A DNA stretch of 7,053 nucleotides, taken from assembly GCA_016218905.1 (NCBI GenBank), contig JACRCS010000928.1, forward strand, positions 1 to 7,053, read 5' to 3'. The stretch is from Deltaproteobacteria bacterium (GTDB lineage Bacteria > Desulfobacterota_C > Deferrisomatia > Deferrisomatales > JACRMM01). The notes beneath the pieces are model-generated. The model was not told where the DNA came from. It saw only the letters and a program-made list of their open reading frames with translations, and did not search any database. Shown one piece after another: positions 5,801 to 7,053 of this stretch (positions are counted from its first letter, which is position 1; every line of letters starts with the position of its first letter). Made by a program: the position numbers and the translations under genes.

Positions 5801-5835
5801 CTAATCGCTAACCGCTAACACCTAACGCCTAACAG
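5801..5835. repeat. Tandem heptamer array, CTAACNN type, five units
   Basis: The units are CTAATCG, CTAACCG, CTAACAC, CTAACGC and CTAACAG, each exactly seven bases. The array abuts the terminator hairpin, whose stem begins at its last base. It shares GCTAACCGCTAA (5807-5818) with the reverse complement of 3904-3915, beyond the far end of the protease-phosphoesterase operon. Confidence 0.92.
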
Positions 5836-5879
5836 CAACCCCGGGGCGCAGCCGAAGCCGGCGCCCCGGGGTTGCTTTT
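5835..5879 (+). terminator. Strong intrinsic terminator with no obvious plus-strand gene before it
   Basis: A perfect 15-base-pair stem pairs GCAACCCCGGGGCGC (5835-5849) with its complement (5861-5875) around an 11-base loop. TTTT follows at 5876-5879, then a C-run. Only the plus strand has a U-run after the stem. The nearest upstream plus-strand gene is the helicase, ending 2.1 kb earlier; the genes between are on the minus strand. It would insulate ettA from antisense read-through, or end an unannotated transcript. Confidence 0.8.
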
Positions 5880-5899
5880 CCCCCCACTCCCGTTAATAA
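5872..5899 (+). promoter_or_regulatory. Weak candidate promoter of ettA
   Basis: The AT-rich patch GTTAATAAGG (5892-5901) contains TAATAA (5894-5899), a possible -10. TTGCTT (5872-5877) lies 16 bases before it and overlaps the terminator stem and U-run; it matches -35 at only three positions. No better promoter is visible between the terminator and the ettA start. Confidence 0.25.
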
Positions 5900-5937
5900 G
5901 GTTCCGCTCTTCGAGCGCGACTTCACGGAGATTATCC

Positions 5938-7053
5938 ATGGCACAGCAGTACGTCTACGTCATGAAAGGCCTTTCGAAGATCTACCCGCCGAACCGGGAG
6001 ATCCTGAAGGACATCTGGCTCTCGTTCCTGCCCGGCGCAAAGATCGGGGTCCTGGGCCTCAACGGCGCGGGGAAGTCGACGCTGCTCCGCATCATGGCCG
6101 GCGTCGATACGGATTTCCACGGCGAGGCGTGGCCTGCCGAAGGGGTCCGCGTCGGTTTCCTGCCCCAGGAGCCCCAGCTCGACCCGGCGAAGACGGTGGC
6201 CGAGATCGTGGACGAGGGGGTCGCCGGCACCCGGGCGCTCCTCCACCGGTTCGACGAGATCAACGCGAAGTTCGCCGAGCCGCTCTCGCCCGAGGAGATG
6301 GAGAAGGTCCTCGAGGAGCAGGCGCGCGTGCAGGACGCCATCGACGCCGCGGGCGCGTGGGACCTGGACCGGACGCTCGAGATCGCCATGGACGCGCTGC
6401 GCCTCCCGCCGGCCGATGCCTCGGTAGCGAACCTGTCGGGCGGCGAGAAGCGCCGGGTGGCGCTCTGTCGTCTCCTCCTCCAGCAGCCGGAGCTCCTGCT
6501 CCTCGACGAGCCCACGAACCACCTGGACGCCGAGTCCGTGGCGTGGCTCGAGCGGCACCTCCAGGAGTACCCGGGTACGGTCGTGGCGGTCACCCACGAC
6601 CGCTACTTCCTCGACAACGTCGCCGGTTGGATCCTGGAGCTCGACCGTGGGCGCGGGATCCCGTGGGAGGGCAACTACTCCTCCTGGCTGGAGCAGAAGG
6701 AGAAGCGGCTCGGCCAAGAGGAGAAGCAGGAGTCCGCCCGCCGGAAGACGCTGGAGCGGGAGCTCGAGTGGATCCGGATGGCGCCGCGGGCGCGCCACGC
6801 CAAGTCCAAGGCGCGCATCTCCGCGTACGAGAACCTCCTCAACCAGGAGTCCGCCGGCAAGGTGGAGGCCGGCGCCATCGTCGTCCCGCCGGGGCCCCGG
6901 CTCGGCGACGTGGTGATCGAGGCTGAGCACCTGCGCAAGAGCTACAGCGACAAGCTCCTCATCGACGACCTCTCCTTCCGGCTCCCGCCCGGCGGCATTG
7001 TCGGGATCATCGGCCCCAACGGCGCCGGCAAGACGACGCTCCTGCGGATGATC
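5938..7053 (+). CDS. ettA: EttA, energy-dependent translational throttle ABC-F ATPase (372 residues; runs off right edge)
   Basis: ABC-F ATPase that binds the ribosomal E site and couples entry into elongation to the ATP/ADP ratio; it is soluble, not a transporter. The first ABC domain has Walker [10 protein letters not shown] (40-48), signature LSGGE (166-170), Walker [13 protein letters not shown] with D190-E191, and switch histidine H220 in THDRYF. The inter-domain linker, rich in charged residues and probably helical, runs from about 240 to 325. The second Walker [10 protein letters not shown] (359-367), falls just before the edge. E. coli EttA has 555 residues and almost the same opening, [19 protein letters not shown], and [13 protein letters not shown] also matches, so EttA is preferred over Uup, YheS or YbiT. 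GGAG (5927-5930) lies seven bases before the ATG. It is upstream-insulated by the terminator at 5835-5879. Confidence 0.96.
   Translation, partial: MAQQYVYVMKGLSKIYPPNREILKDIWLSFLPGAKIGVLGLNGAGKSTLLRIMAGVDTDFHGEAWPAEGVRVGFLPQEPQLDPAKTVAEIVDEGVAGTRALLHRFDEINAKFAEPLSPEEMEKVLEEQARVQDAIDAAGAWDLDRTLEIAMDALRLPPADASVANLSGGEKRRVALCRLLLQQPELLLLDEPTNHLDAESVAWLERHLQEYPGTVVAVTHDRYFLDNVAGWILELDRGRGIPWEGNYSSWLEQKEKRLGQEEKQESARRKTLERELEWIRMAPRARHAKSKARISAYENLLNQESAGKVEAGAIVVPPGPRLGDVVIEAEHLRKSYSDKLLIDDLSFRLPPGGIVGIIGPNGAGKTTLLRMI

Overview
The window is GC-rich bacterial chromosome with six protein-coding genes, two of them cut by the window edges. The organism is probably a Gram-negative of the proteobacterial or Acidobacteriota type: it has a bacterial GlnRS, an RhlB-type helicase and EttA, its coding DNA is GC-rich, and some gene starts are GTG. 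The phylum cannot be fixed from this sequence. I see no rRNA, tRNA, transposase, phage gene or CRISPR array.

Layout. (1) 1-932, minus: 5' part of glnS (glutaminyl-tRNA synthetase), running off the left edge. (2) 933-1289: a repeat-filled spacer with ten heptamers, a near-identical 38-bp tandem repeat, a 9-bp array and a candidate glnS promoter. (3) 1290-2291, minus: a two-TM potassium channel with cytoplasmic RCK domains (MthK type). (4) 2292-2463: divergent promoter region with a near-consensus sigma70 promoter for the next gene. (5) 2464-3741, plus: a DEAD-box RNA helicase, closest to RhlB. (6) 3742-3955: convergent spacer with a REP/BIME-like double hairpin and an inverted heptamer array. 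(7) 3956-5697, minus: a two-gene operon, an SprT/YgjP-like zinc metallopeptidase followed by a DHH/DHHA1 phosphoesterase, with a 4-bp overlap and an apparently leaderless promoter. (8) 5698-5937: spacer with GGTCYGAC repeats over that promoter, a five-unit heptamer array and a strong intrinsic terminator that no plus-strand gene obviously needs. (9) 5938-7053, plus: 5' two thirds of ettA, running off the right edge.

Three products act on translation or RNA (GlnRS, RhlB-like helicase, EttA). The channel is unrelated. The protease-phosphoesterase operon is the only part without an obvious housekeeping role. It is flanked by related CTAAC heptamer arrays that share a 12-mer, so it may be an accessory cassette between rhlB and ettA.

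No clearly new defence or mobile system is visible. The most unusual content is non-coding: short-period repeat arrays fill three of the four spacers, there is a leaderless promoter with repeats over its -35, an orphan terminator, and a possible internal start in the channel gene.
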